A stretch of 64,000 nucleotides of DNA from Spirochaeta lutea (GCF_000758165.1 NZ_JNUP01000045.1:42894-106893); one strand, 5' to 3'; counted from the stretch's first letter, positions 52,768 through 61,180 are shown. Program-made: numbers and translations. The notes: generated by a model from the sequence alone, not told the origin.

Positions 52768-52963
52768 ACAGCCCTCCCGGGAACATCAAATTCTTCACGA
52801 TTTGAACAACTGCTTAAGCACTATCATCAGCTCAGCAGAACTCTTGAACGAGGAATATGTTGACACCCATGGTAGCCCCAATAGGGATCTGCAAGAGATC
52901 CTCCATGCAGGATTACGGGGTAATGAACTCATCCATGCCCTGAAGGAACGACTCACCCCATGA
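52733..52963 (+). CDS. Stand-alone HisKA-like (DHp) mini protein
   Basis: 76 residues, too short for a kinase. An N-terminal polar tail, then ILHDLNNCLSTIISSAELL, matching the H-box helix of hybrid kinases (HDLNN type), and a second helix LQEILHAGLRGNELIHALKERL as in the DHp hairpin. There is no ATPase domain. It starts with TTG (GGGAG upstream) inside the end of tpx and overlaps trmL by 4 bp (ATGA), so the reading frame is kept in an operon. It could be a phosphotransfer partner, a dimerisation inhibitor of a kinase, or a remnant. Confidence 0.6.
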   Translation: MKSQSNTNQNPEQPSREHQILHDLNNCLSTIISSAELLNEEYVDTHGSPNRDLQEILHAGLRGNELIHALKERLTP

Positions 52964-53475
52964 AAGAACACGCACTCCATATCGTCCTCCACGAGCCTGA
53001 AATTCCCCAAAATACCGGAAATATCGCACGAACCTGTGCTGCCATCGGTGCCACCCTCCATCTGATTGAACCTCTGGGATTTTCTGTCGATGAACGGGCT
53101 GTACGCCGGGCAGGACTTGACTACTGGGATCAGGTATCCGTTAAGACCTATGCTTCCTGGGAGGTCTTTTCCAGTTCTCAGGAGGACCGTTGCCATGATT
53201 GGTTTTCCCGGGCATATTGCCTCACCACCAAGGGTTATCATAATTATACCGAACCCTCTTACCCTGAGATGACCTGGCTCATTTTTGGTAAGGAGACCAA
53301 GGGGCTCCCTATGGAAATTATTGACCGGGCAGCCAACAGGGCCATTCGAATTCCGATGCGTGCAGATTCCAGAAGCCTGAACCTGTCTAATGCTGTGGCC
53401 GTTTGCGGTTTCGAGGTTTTCAGACAGTGGGGCTGGCCCGGTCTTGCGCTGACCAGGTATGGAGATAATACTTAA
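52960..53475 (+). CDS. trmL: tRNA (cytidine(34)/uridine(34)-2'-O)-methyltransferase
   Basis: 171 residues of the SPOUT class, small TrmL (YibK) type. 2'-O-methylates the wobble base of certain leucine tRNAs. N-terminal IVLHEPEIPQNTGNIARTC, middle LIFGKETKGLP and C-terminal MRADSRSLNLSNAVAVCGFE are the three SPOUT signatures. Complete and of normal length. It overlaps the mini HisKA gene by 4 bp. Confidence 0.93.
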   Translation: MKEHALHIVLHEPEIPQNTGNIARTCAAIGATLHLIEPLGFSVDERAVRRAGLDYWDQVSVKTYASWEVFSSSQEDRCHDWFSRAYCLTTKGYHNYTEPSYPEMTWLIFGKETKGLPMEIIDRAANRAIRIPMRADSRSLNLSNAVAVCGFEVFRQWGWPGLALTRYGDNT

Positions 53476-53486
53476 GGTAATACTTA

Positions 53487-53595
53487 TTTAGTGCGCAAAA
53501 GGTTGTAACTTTTCACCCTGGCGACACCATCCCTGGGTTGGTTCCCGGGCTGTGCCACTATATCTGGTGTAGTTTACAACCTTTTGCGCACTACT
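53487..53595 (+). mobile_element. 109-bp MITE-like element, copy 2
   Basis: The terminal repeats TAGTGCGCAAAAGGTTGTAA and its exact complement span 53489-53593 (105 bp), with two bases outside each. Flanking direct repeats are TAATACTTA (53478-53486) and TAATACTTT (53596-53604). It sits between trmL and proC. Confidence 0.85.
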
Positions 53596-53601
53596 TAATA
53601 C
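53573..53601 (+). promoter_or_regulatory. Hybrid promoter of proC built from the mobile element and its target duplication
   Basis: TTTACA inside the element end, 17 bp, then TAATAC, which is part of the right-hand target duplication. Transcription would start about 60 bp before proC. Confidence 0.5.
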
Positions 53602-53667
53602 TTTAATAGAAACGCTGGAACTGCTTCGCGGTACGTCCAGCTGCAGAGCAACACCAAGGAGACAGGA

Positions 53668-54462
53668 ATGCAGCAACTCGGAATTATCGGATTTGGGAAC
53701 ATGGGAGAGGCTCTGGTTAAGGGTGTAAGAGCATCCGGTGGTGGAAAAACCTTATTGGTGGCAGAAAAGAACCAGTCAAGGCTGGAACACGCGATTACTA
53801 CCTACGGAGCCGAGGATTGCACCGGTGATCTCTCCCGGCTCTTCACGGAAGCCCAGGTGGTAATCCTGGCAATCAAACCCCAAGACCTTGAAGCCTTAGC
53901 GAAGAATATCAAGCCCGTGGTAGGCACCACCCCCGTTATATCTATCTTGGCGGGGAAGACCCTTCAATACATTCATGACCTCACCGGTGCCCAGGAGGTT
54001 GCACGATTCATGCCGAGCCTTGCGGCCCAAGTTCAACGCAGTGTTGTGGGAGTATGTTACAGTGAAAAATCAAGCGAAGTTTTTCGTGAATTGAGCTATC
54101 AGATTGCGAACTCCCTGGGACTCGGGGTTGAAGTACCTGAGCGGCTGATGCCGGCTATCATCGGAACCAGCGGAAGCGGTATAGCCTTCGCCTTTGCTTA
54201 TCTTCATGCCATGGCTCTGGGAGGAACCAAGGTTGGCATCCCCTACGATTCGAGCCTTGAGATAGCCTTAGATGTTATGGAGGGGGCTATTCAGACGATC
54301 CGGGAAACCAAAACCCAACCTGTGGAACTAATAACCAAGGTGTGCAGCCCCGAAGGAACCACCATCGAGGGAATTCTTGCCCTGGAGCAGGGCGGATTTA
54401 CCCCCACCATCGTCGATGCCGTCGAGCGTGCTGCGTTACGGAGCTCCCAACTCGAACAGTAA
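53668..54462 (+). CDS. proC: Pyrroline-5-carboxylate reductase
   Basis: 264 residues. Last step of proline synthesis, NAD(P)H-dependent. Rossmann opening LGIIGFGNMGEAL, VILAIKPQDLE, SILAGKTLQYI, then PAIIGTSGSGIAF and the C-terminal CSPEGTTIEGILALEQGGF signature. Normal length; AAGGAG before the ATG. A mobile element upstream probably supplies or alters its promoter. Confidence 0.95.
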   Translation: MQQLGIIGFGNMGEALVKGVRASGGGKTLLVAEKNQSRLEHAITTYGAEDCTGDLSRLFTEAQVVILAIKPQDLEALAKNIKPVVGTTPVISILAGKTLQYIHDLTGAQEVARFMPSLAAQVQRSVVGVCYSEKSSEVFRELSYQIANSLGLGVEVPERLMPAIIGTSGSGIAFAFAYLHAMALGGTKVGIPYDSSLEIALDVMEGAIQTIRETKTQPVELITKVCSPEGTTIEGILALEQGGFTPTIVDAVERAALRSSQLEQ

Positions 54463-54640
54463 ACCCGAAACCGTCTCTGGAGGCCCTGCCGAGGGTGCAA
54501 TCCGATGAGGCGCTGAATCCTGGGCCACTTAGGCCGGCGGTGAATGGATTCACCGGTATGCCAGTGTGGGTGTTATTGGCCTGGAGGTTACAAGTTTCGC
54601 CGTATTAATCCATCCGGCAAACCAATCTGCCGCATAGACC

Positions 54641-55597
54641 CTAGTCGATATGGGATTCTATCCACTGCCAGAGCTCCCGCCGATACCTATCGGGGTGCTC
54701 TAATATGGATCGCGCGTGACCAGCCCCGGGGAAGGTTACCATCCTGCTTTCGGACCCTGCCGGGGAGATTTGAATGGCTTCTTGGAGTTCCCGGGCCATC
54801 CTAACCGGAGACGTTTCGTCATCCTCCCCATGCAGGGTAAGAACCGGGCTCGTCATGGTCTTGACGGCCTCCCGCGGACTAACTTGGCGGAAGAAAAACC
54901 CCTGGCGCAACCAGGTGACCAGACTCCCTGCAAATACCAGAAACGGCTGTATTCCCTTTGGGATACCTACCTGGTTCATCCCAAAGGCAACAACCTCGGT
55001 CATATCGGAAAAACTGCAATCATTGACCCGAAGCCTAATACGAGGATCCTGGGGATTGTACTGGAGCATGGTAGCAGCACCCATGGATTCTCCGTACAAG
55101 ACCAGGGGAAGCTGCGGAGCGAGACCCCGCTGACGGTTTCTTAGTTCGACGGCATCTAACACGGCTTTTAAATCACCTTTTTCGAAAAAGCCGTAGGTTT
55201 TATTCCGACCGCCGGACCCGTAATGGTTCCGCTGGTTATAGGCATACACCTGCCATCCCCGTTCGAGAAAATCACCCATATACTTTACCATTCCGTGCCA
55301 GGTCGAGGTAATGCCGTGGATGAAGATCACCGTTCCGACAGCAGACCGGCCGGCCTCCGGCGGATGGATGTGCAGGGTTCGCAGGGAGTAGCCCCAGGGC
55401 GAAGGGACAGTGAACTCTTCCCTGGGCATGTCCATGAATGCCGGGGTTATCTCCCCTTCTTCAAGACCGTGGGATAGAGTCTGCTCTTCGGAAGATCCCG
55501 GCTTATTAATTACTGCCCGGGATACGTACCATCCCAGACCCAAGTAGCAGATTCCAAGTAGGGTAAGAATCAGGAAGAACACCATGAGTATGCCCAT
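54641..55597 (-). CDS. Membrane-anchored alpha/beta hydrolase
   Basis: 318 residues. N-terminal hydrophobic anchor (GILMVFFLILTLLGICYLGLGWYV), then an alpha/beta hydrolase with an oxyanion-type HGITSTWHGM, nucleophile elbow YGESMGAAT, acid in LHGEDDETSP and His in GAGHARS. The fold resembles the BEM46/FrsA-like cytoplasmic-face or periplasmic esterases; substrate unknown. Leaderless-type promoter back-to-back with that of serS. Confidence 0.83.
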   Translation of the reverse strand: MGILMVFFLILTLLGICYLGLGWYVSRAVINKPGSSEEQTLSHGLEEGEITPAFMDMPREEFTVPSPWGYSLRTLHIHPPEAGRSAVGTVIFIHGITSTWHGMVKYMGDFLERGWQVYAYNQRNHYGSGGRNKTYGFFEKGDLKAVLDAVELRNRQRGLAPQLPLVLYGESMGAATMLQYNPQDPRIRLRVNDCSFSDMTEVVAFGMNQVGIPKGIQPFLVFAGSLVTWLRQGFFFRQVSPREAVKTMTSPVLTLHGEDDETSPVRMARELQEAIQISPAGSESRMVTFPGAGHARSILEHPDRYRRELWQWIESHID

Positions 55598-55603
55598 GGA
55601 TGG

Positions 55604-55632
55604 ATAGTACCATGACGGATATTCGTTGCCAA
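55604..55632 (-). promoter_or_regulatory. Hydrolase promoter sharing its -35 with serS
   Basis: Minus strand: TTGGCA, 17 bp, TACTAT, then 6 bases to the ATG at 55597. The -35 hexamer overlaps the serS -35 by five bases. Confidence 0.6.
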
Positions 55633-55655
55633 GCTAAGTTGTTTTCGGCTATCAT
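55626..55655 (+). promoter_or_regulatory. serS promoter (leaderless type)
   Basis: TTGCCA, 18 bp, TATCAT, then 6 bases to the ATG at 55662. No Shine-Dalgarno. Confidence 0.6.
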
Positions 55656-55661
55656 ACCGGC

Positions 55662-56948
55662 ATGTTAGATCTGAAATACATCCGGGACCATCTTGAAGAA
55701 GTGAAAACAAATATCGCGAACCGTAATATGAGCGCCGATCCAGACCGGGTTGTAGCCCTGTCCGACGAAAGGAGCCGTCTCATTCAGCAACTGGATGAGC
55801 TGCGCCAGGCACGGAATGAACACGCGAAAAAGATGAAGGGTCCCATGGATCCTCAAACCCGAGAGCAATTGATCGCAGCAGGAAAGAGTATCAAGGATAA
55901 GATTCCCGCCCTTGAATCCGAACTTAATGCTACGGAGAATCTACTAACCCTAGAACTGGGAAAAATTCCCAATATGGCCCACCCCGATGCTCCCATAGGT
56001 AAGGAGGATAAGGATAACCTTGAAATCCTCCGGGTGGGTGATCCGAGACAGTTCGCTTTTCAGGCCAAGGACCATGTAGAGTTAGGGAAATCCCTGGATA
56101 TCATTGACTTTGAGACCGGCGCACAGGTATCCGGATCTAAGTTTTACTACCTGAAGAATGAAGGAGTATTCCTGGAACTCGCTCTAGTGCGTTACGCCAT
56201 GGATCTCCTTCAAAAGCGGGGGTTTACTCCGGTGATCACCCCGGACATCGCCAAGGAGGAGGTCCTGGAGGGCATTGGTTTTAACCCTCGGGGTGAAGAG
56301 AGCAACATCTATGCCTTGGAGGGTACGGGCACCTGTCTTGTGGGAACCGCAGAGATCACCCTGGGCGGATACCACATGGGTCAGATGCTTCAGGAGGCGG
56401 ACCTGCCGATCATGTATGCCGGACTGAGTCACTGCTTCCGTCGGGAGGCTGGAGCCGCCGGGCAGTTTTCCAAGGGATTATACCGGGTTCACCAGTTCAC
56501 CAAGGTAGAGATGTTTGTCTACTGTCTGCCCCACCAGAGTGCAGAAATTCATGAAAAACTACGTGCCATCGAAGAAGAGTTATTTACCAGCCTTGATATC
56601 CCCTTTCGGGTAGTGGATACCTGTACGGGAGACCTGGGTGCTCCTGCCTATCGAAAATATGATTTAGAGGCATGGATGCCGGGACGAGGGGAAGCTGGGG
56701 ATTGGGGTGAGATCACCAGTACCAGTAATTGTACGGACTATCAGGCTCGTAGACTCGGCGTTCGCTACAAGGGTGAAAGCGGCAAGGGATTTGTTCATAT
56801 GCTTAACGGCACCGCCATCGCTATCAGCCGAGCAATCATTTCCATACTAGAGAATTTCCAGAACGAAGACGGCTCTGTAAGCATGCCGAAAGCCCTGGTT
56901 CCATACCTGGGTTTTGACAGCATCAGACCGCGGTCCCCCCGGGGATGA
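55662..56948 (+). CDS. serS: Seryl-tRNA synthetase
   Basis: 428 residues, class IIa. N-terminal antiparallel coiled-coil arm (about 1-110) that grips the long variable arm of tRNA-Ser, then the catalytic core with motif 2 (HCFRREAGAAGQFSKGLYRVHQF) and motif 3 (LNGTAIAISRAI). Complete. The start follows from a leaderless promoter immediately upstream. It is followed 9 bp later by the NeuB-like gene. Confidence 0.96.
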   Translation: MLDLKYIRDHLEEVKTNIANRNMSADPDRVVALSDERSRLIQQLDELRQARNEHAKKMKGPMDPQTREQLIAAGKSIKDKIPALESELNATENLLTLELGKIPNMAHPDAPIGKEDKDNLEILRVGDPRQFAFQAKDHVELGKSLDIIDFETGAQVSGSKFYYLKNEGVFLELALVRYAMDLLQKRGFTPVITPDIAKEEVLEGIGFNPRGEESNIYALEGTGTCLVGTAEITLGGYHMGQMLQEADLPIMYAGLSHCFRREAGAAGQFSKGLYRVHQFTKVEMFVYCLPHQSAEIHEKLRAIEEELFTSLDIPFRVVDTCTGDLGAPAYRKYDLEAWMPGRGEAGDWGEITSTSNCTDYQARRLGVRYKGESGKGFVHMLNGTAIAISRAIISILENFQNEDGSVSMPKALVPYLGFDSIRPRSPRG

Positions 56949-56957
56949 GGATGAACT

Positions 56958-58208
56958 ATGGAACCAAGAATACCGGGACACCCCCTGCCTCTGATTGTGG
57001 CGGAAATCGGAACAAGCCACGGCGGAGATCTGTCAAAGGCTGAGGAACTGGTAGCCGCAGCTAAAGAATCCGGTGCCCAGGTTGCAAAGTTTCAGTATAT
57101 TATCGCTGATGAGATCCTTCACCCCCGTACTGGGTCGGTTTCGCTGCCCGGAGGTAATACGGATCTGTACAAATCCTTTAAAAACCTTGAGAAACCCATA
57201 GATTTTTATGCCCGGCTCATGGAGCTCTGTGAGCAATACCAAATAGGATTTCTCTGCAGCCCCTTCGGTACACGCAGCCTTCAACACCTTGTAAGCCTGG
57301 GCGTACCGGCCCTGAAGATTGCAAGTCCTGAGCTAAACCACCTGCCGCTGCTGCGTGAGGCCGCAGCAACCGGTTTGCCCACCATACTGTCCACGGGCGT
57401 CAGCCGGCTTCGCGATATTGCCGATGCCTTGGAGGTTTTCGCAGTAAGTCCTAGGGCTTATTCCCCCGGGAATCGTCTTCCGAAGAAGGGTGAAGGTATC
57501 GATACCCTTGCAAAGGATGATGAATCAGCCCATCCAGCCCCTGATGACGCTAATATTGGTAAAATAGAAAAACCGTTTGTGAACCCCTTCAATCCAGCCT
57601 TGAACCACCGAGTGAGTCTGCTGCATTGCATCACCAGTTACCCCGCCCCAGAGGCGGAGTACAATCTCCGGGTCCTCCGAACCCTCCACGGCATTTTTGG
57701 CATCCCCCTGGGCGTAAGCGATCATAGCCTCGACCCAGTCCTGGTTCCCCTTCTGGCAACCGCCCTGGGTGCACATTTGATAGAAAAACACCTAACCCTG
57801 GACAAAACGAGTTCCGGCTTGGATGATCCCATAGCCCTGGTTCCCCAACAGTTCGCTCACATGGCAAGTCTCATTGCCAGCTACAAAGATGACCCCTTTG
57901 CCATAATCCCTGATTTAGAGGAAGAATATGGAAGCGAACGGGTTCAACAGATTCTCGGTTCAGGGGTAAAAGAGCTTGCAAAGAGTGAGAGCGATAACTA
58001 CGGGAGAACAAACCGAAGTATTCATGCCCTGCACTCCCTTCCGGCCGGTTCCCGATTGGGAGTGGAAGATGTGGCTGTACTTCGTACCGAGAAATCTCTA
58101 TCCCCGGGTATACATCCGCGATTTATGGATATTGTCCTGGGAAAACGCCTGACCATGGACCTCGAGGATGGTGAAGGCCTAACCTGGAATCACCTGCTAC
58201 AGGAATAA
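56958..58208 (+). CDS. N-acetylneuraminate synthase (NeuB/SpsE) family protein with SAF domain
   Basis: 416 residues. TIM-barrel aldolase family that condenses PEP with N-acetylmannosamine-type sugars to nonulosonic acids. Motifs: VAEIGTSHGGD, KFQYI, GFLCSPFG, LKIASPELNHLPLL, HCITSYPAPE, VSDHS and GAHLIEKHLTLD. A C-terminal SAF (antifreeze-like) domain (about 355-416) is present. An insert of about 35 charged residues (about 178-215) sits in the barrel. No other nonulosonate genes (neuA/C, pse, leg) are in the window. Translation may be coupled to serS. Confidence 0.87.
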   Translation: MEPRIPGHPLPLIVAEIGTSHGGDLSKAEELVAAAKESGAQVAKFQYIIADEILHPRTGSVSLPGGNTDLYKSFKNLEKPIDFYARLMELCEQYQIGFLCSPFGTRSLQHLVSLGVPALKIASPELNHLPLLREAAATGLPTILSTGVSRLRDIADALEVFAVSPRAYSPGNRLPKKGEGIDTLAKDDESAHPAPDDANIGKIEKPFVNPFNPALNHRVSLLHCITSYPAPEAEYNLRVLRTLHGIFGIPLGVSDHSLDPVLVPLLATALGAHLIEKHLTLDKTSSGLDDPIALVPQQFAHMASLIASYKDDPFAIIPDLEEEYGSERVQQILGSGVKELAKSESDNYGRTNRSIHALHSLPAGSRLGVEDVAVLRTEKSLSPGIHPRFMDIVLGKRLTMDLEDGEGLTWNHLLQE

Positions 58209-58260
58209 CTTCGACTCTGCGATGGGATCTACCGGTATCCCCCATGAAGGAACTTGCATG

Positions 58261-58281
58261 ACCCGGGACCTAGTCCCGGGT
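58261..58281. other. Perfect hairpin at the convergent ends of the NeuB-like gene and ettA
   Basis: ACCCGGGAC-CTA-GTCCCGGGT. The loop CTA is the ettA stop codon on the minus strand. No T-run, so a transcription roadblock or RNA-stability role is as likely as termination. Confidence 0.5.
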
Positions 58282-59961
58282 AAGATTGCGGTAAACGATC
58301 CTATGGGGACGGTCTGCCTCAGCGCCTAGTCGTTTACGCCGGTCTTCTTCATACTCGCTGTAGTTACCCTCAAACCATCGAACCTGGGACTCTCCCTCAA
58401 AGGCCAAAATATGGGTACAAATGCGGTCCAGAAACCAACGGTCATGGCTAATAACCACGGCACAACCAGCAAAACTATCCAGAGCCTCCTCCAAAGCCCT
58501 CATGGTATTCACATCCAAGTCATTGGTGGGCTCATCCAGGAGTATCACATTGGCGCCGCTTTTAACCATCATCGCCAAATTCACCCGGTTTCGCTCGCCG
58601 CCGGATAGTATGCCCACGGCCTTCTGTTGGTCTGAACCGTTAAAATTAAACCAGCTCACGTATGCTCGGCTATTAACGCTACGGTTTCCAAGGCTGACGG
58701 AATCATTTCCTCCGCTGATCATCTCCCAAACAGACTTCTTTGGATCAAGCTGTTCCCGGCTCTGCTCCACATAGGCAAGACTAACCGTCTCCCCCACCCG
58801 GAACGCTCCCTTATCCGGTTCAACCGAACCGGTGATCATGTTAAAAAGGGTTGTTTTACCTGCACCATTCGGACCGATGATACCAACCACTCCTCCCGGA
58901 GGCAGGGAAAAATTCAGATCATCGTAGAGAAGCTTTCCATCGAACTCCTTGGATACACCATTGGCCTCAATTACAATATCACCAAGTCGTGGTCCAGGAG
59001 GGATAAATAGTCTGAGCTCACGCTGCTGCTCCGGGCCACCCTGGGTAAGGAGCTTTTCGTAGTTGGTAATCCTGCTCTTAGCCTTAGCATGCCGGCCCTT
59101 GGGACTCATGGAAATCCACTCAAGTTCCCTGGCAAGGGTCCGTTGACGCTCACTCTCGGATTTTTCCTCCAACCGCAGCCGTTCCTGTTTTTGTTTCAGC
59201 CAACTTGAATAATTGCCCTTCCATGGGATACCCTCGCCACGATCGAGCTCAAGAATCCAACCGGCCACATTATCTAAAAAATATCGATCATGGGTTACTG
59301 CAATTATTGTTCCGGCATACTGCTTTAAATGCCGTTCCAACCACGCAATGGATTCGGCATCCAGATGGTTGGTCGGTTCATCGAGCAGGAGAATATCAGG
59401 TTTTTTAAGCAGCAACCGGCAGAGCGCTACCCTGCGCCGTTCACCCCCCGATAGGCTATCCACCACCTGGTCGGCAGGGGGGCACCTCAGGGCATCCATC
59501 GCCAGGTCCAGTCTGCTATCAAGATCCCAGGCATCCAGGGCATCAAGGCGTTCCTGAACCTTCCCCTGGCGTTCCAGAAGTTCGTCCATGTCGGCATCCG
59601 GATCCCCGAAGGCCTCATTGATCCGATCAAACTCAGCCAGGAGATCTACCGTCTCCTGAGCCCCCTGGGACACGATCTCTTTTACGGTTTTTCCAGACTC
59701 AAGTTCGGGCTCCTGCTCAAGATACCCCAGGGTAAAGCCCGGGCTCACACTCGTCTCCCCGTTGAAATCCTCATCAATCCCGGCGAGTATCTTTAGCAAA
59801 GAAGATTTCCCTGAGCCGTTCAGACCAATCACCCCGATCTTTGCCCCGTAAAAATAGGACAGACTTATATCCTTGAGAACCTGTTTGGTCCCATGATATT
59901 TACTCACCTTGTACATTGAGTAAATAATTTTTTTATCTTCGCCGTTACTGGGCGCTGCCAT
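58270..59961 (-). CDS. ettA: Energy-dependent translational throttle protein EttA
   Basis: 563 residues, ABC-F ATPase that binds the ribosomal E site and gates entry into elongation according to ATP/ADP. Two cassettes: GLNGSGKSS and GPNGAGKTT, signatures LSGGERRRVALCR and LSGGERNRVNLAM, Walker B LLLDEPTNHLDAESIAWLE and ILLDEPTNDLDVNTMRALE. The EttA N-terminus (YSMYKVSKYHG) and the interdomain linker with its toe-like insertion support EttA over Uup. AAGGAG precedes the ATG. A mobile element lies about 80 bp upstream. Confidence 0.94.
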   Translation of the reverse strand: MAAPSNGEDKKIIYSMYKVSKYHGTKQVLKDISLSYFYGAKIGVIGLNGSGKSSLLKILAGIDEDFNGETSVSPGFTLGYLEQEPELESGKTVKEIVSQGAQETVDLLAEFDRINEAFGDPDADMDELLERQGKVQERLDALDAWDLDSRLDLAMDALRCPPADQVVDSLSGGERRRVALCRLLLKKPDILLLDEPTNHLDAESIAWLERHLKQYAGTIIAVTHDRYFLDNVAGWILELDRGEGIPWKGNYSSWLKQKQERLRLEEKSESERQRTLARELEWISMSPKGRHAKAKSRITNYEKLLTQGGPEQQRELRLFIPPGPRLGDIVIEANGVSKEFDGKLLYDDLNFSLPPGGVVGIIGPNGAGKTTLFNMITGSVEPDKGAFRVGETVSLAYVEQSREQLDPKKSVWEMISGGNDSVSLGNRSVNSRAYVSWFNFNGSDQQKAVGILSGGERNRVNLAMMVKSGANVILLDEPTNDLDVNTMRALEEALDSFAGCAVVISHDRWFLDRICTHILAFEGESQVRWFEGNYSEYEEDRRKRLGAEADRPHRIVYRNLTRD

Positions 59962-60040
59962 CTTGTACTCCTTGGTATGGTATACAGGGTAGGAAAATCC
60001 GGGGCAGCAGAACTGCCCAGGCGGTCAACCCTAAGAGTTT

Positions 60041-60149
60041 TGTAGTGCGTAAACGCCTATAACAGTACATCCTGGCGACACCACCCATGGGTGCAATTAG
60101 TGGTTATTCCGCTATTTTGGGTGTCGTTTACAACCTTTTGCGCACTATA
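60041..60149 (+). mobile_element. 109-bp MITE-like element, copy 3
   Basis: The right terminal repeat is intact (ends 60147); the left one (TAGTGCGTAAACGCCTATAA, from 60043) has diverged. Flanked by perfect 9-bp direct repeats TAAGAGTTT at 60032-60040 and 60150-60158. Confidence 0.85.
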
Positions 60150-60158
60150 TAAGAGTTT

Positions 60159-60497
60159 GAGGGTTGATGCCGTTTCATCCAGTGTTACGGCATCTAGTAC
60201 ATGAGTAGCTCCTCATACCCGTGTTCTCTCAACAGGATAGTAGCATAGCTTCGACGCACCGTCACCAGGGGTGATGGGCCTATAACGCGGGCACCATGGC
60301 CCACGACGGTGTAATATCAGACCGGAACACCGTCTTGTCCTATAGCGCGGGCCCCATAGCACTTGAATACCTGAAAGGCCGCCTTGTCTACCCCTGGAGC
60401 CGTCACTTGGGGGCAGGGAGAGTAATCCCTGCCCCCCACGCAAAGGGGCTTCAGGCTCAGGGAGATTTGCCTGAGTACCAACCCGGCAACCCGGGTG
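60159..60497. other. Non-coding, hairpin-rich region between copy 3 and the YwbE-like gene
   Basis: No ORF with coding character. Several hairpins: GATGCCGT/ACGGCATC (about 60164-60194), GACGGTGT/ACACCGTC around 60305-60334, and a strong GGGGGCAGGGA/TCCCTGCCCCC (60409-60436) that could end the minus-strand YwbE transcript but lacks a U-tract. Two 19-base near-repeats (60279-60297 and 60339-60357; core CCTATA-CGCGGG) lie 60 bp apart. Possibly remains of an older element. Confidence 0.45.
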
Positions 60498-60692
60498 CTA
60501 ATCTAATAATACCTTCACTCGCCCTACAGTACCGTCCCTCAACCGGACCTTTATACCATGAGGATGGCTGGAGGACTTGGTTAGGATATCCTGAACAACA
60601 CCCTCGGTTATGGCTCCGGTAGGCTGATCCTGCTTTTGGACGATACCAACCCTTGTTCCCGGCTTGATATCCCCCCTGGAAATAGTACTCAT
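60498..60692 (-). CDS. YwbE-like small conserved protein
   Basis: 64 residues from the ATG at 60692 (AGGAG upstream). Typical YwbE/DUF2196 string: RGDIKPGTRVGIVQKQDQPTG, then GVVQDILTKSSSHPHGIKVRL and GRVKVLL. Function unknown; an S1/SH3-like RNA- or protein-binding fold is likely. It overlaps the flavodoxin gene by 4 bp, so the two are co-translated. Confidence 0.88.
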   Translation of the reverse strand: MSTISRGDIKPGTRVGIVQKQDQPTGAITEGVVQDILTKSSSHPHGIKVRLRDGTVGRVKVLLD

Positions 60693-61180
60693 GATCGTTC
60701 TCCTGAGCTCTTTACCAGGGTACTGATCCACGCTTCTGCCCGTTGAGCTTCCCCGGGCATCACAGGGCCCTCCTTGTCTTCGACAAAAAATCCTTCAGCC
60801 TCAGCAGCCGCTGTTCCGCCCTTTTTCTTGAGGATGGTCAGAAGCTTGGGGGCAGCATAGCCGAATAGGGAAACCATACCGCTAAGGAGTTTTGAGTTAA
60901 CCTTAGCCACATCAACCCGGGTATCCCAGGCAGCCACCCGTTTACCGGTAAGACTACCCGGAGCCATATCTTTCAGAAACTCCTTTAGCTCCGGAGTCGG
61001 GTTAAATGCTCTGGTCGGAGAGGCAACAACCACCATATCCGCCTGGGAGATGTCCTGGGATGTCACCTCCCCCCGGTGTTTAACCACCACTGTTGAATGG
61101 GAGGCAGCAGCAGCCCCCATGGTCTGGGCAAGTTCCTTGGTGTTTCCAAATACTGAATCATACACAATCACTAGGTTCAT
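60689..61180 (-). CDS. Flavodoxin-family protein
   Basis: 163 residues, soluble. FMN phosphate-binding loop YDSVFGNTKELAQ at residues 8-20; VVASPTRAFNPTPELKEFL and AAWDTR correspond to the isoalloxazine loops. Likely an electron carrier or a flavodoxin-like reductase subunit. GGAGAG ribosome site; the mobile element copy 4 lies only 23 bp before the start and may provide its promoter region. Confidence 0.86.
   Translation of the reverse strand: MNLVIVYDSVFGNTKELAQTMGAAAASHSTVVVKHRGEVTSQDISQADMVVVASPTRAFNPTPELKEFLKDMAPGSLTGKRVAAWDTRVDVAKVNSKLLSGMVSLFGYAAPKLLTILKKKGGTAAAEAEGFFVEDKEGPVMPGEAQRAEAWISTLVKSSGERS

Noticed and set aside
60296..60622. 108-residue ORF on the plus strand
   Set aside because: It runs antisense into the YwbE-like gene and its first half lies in a hairpin-rich non-coding region.
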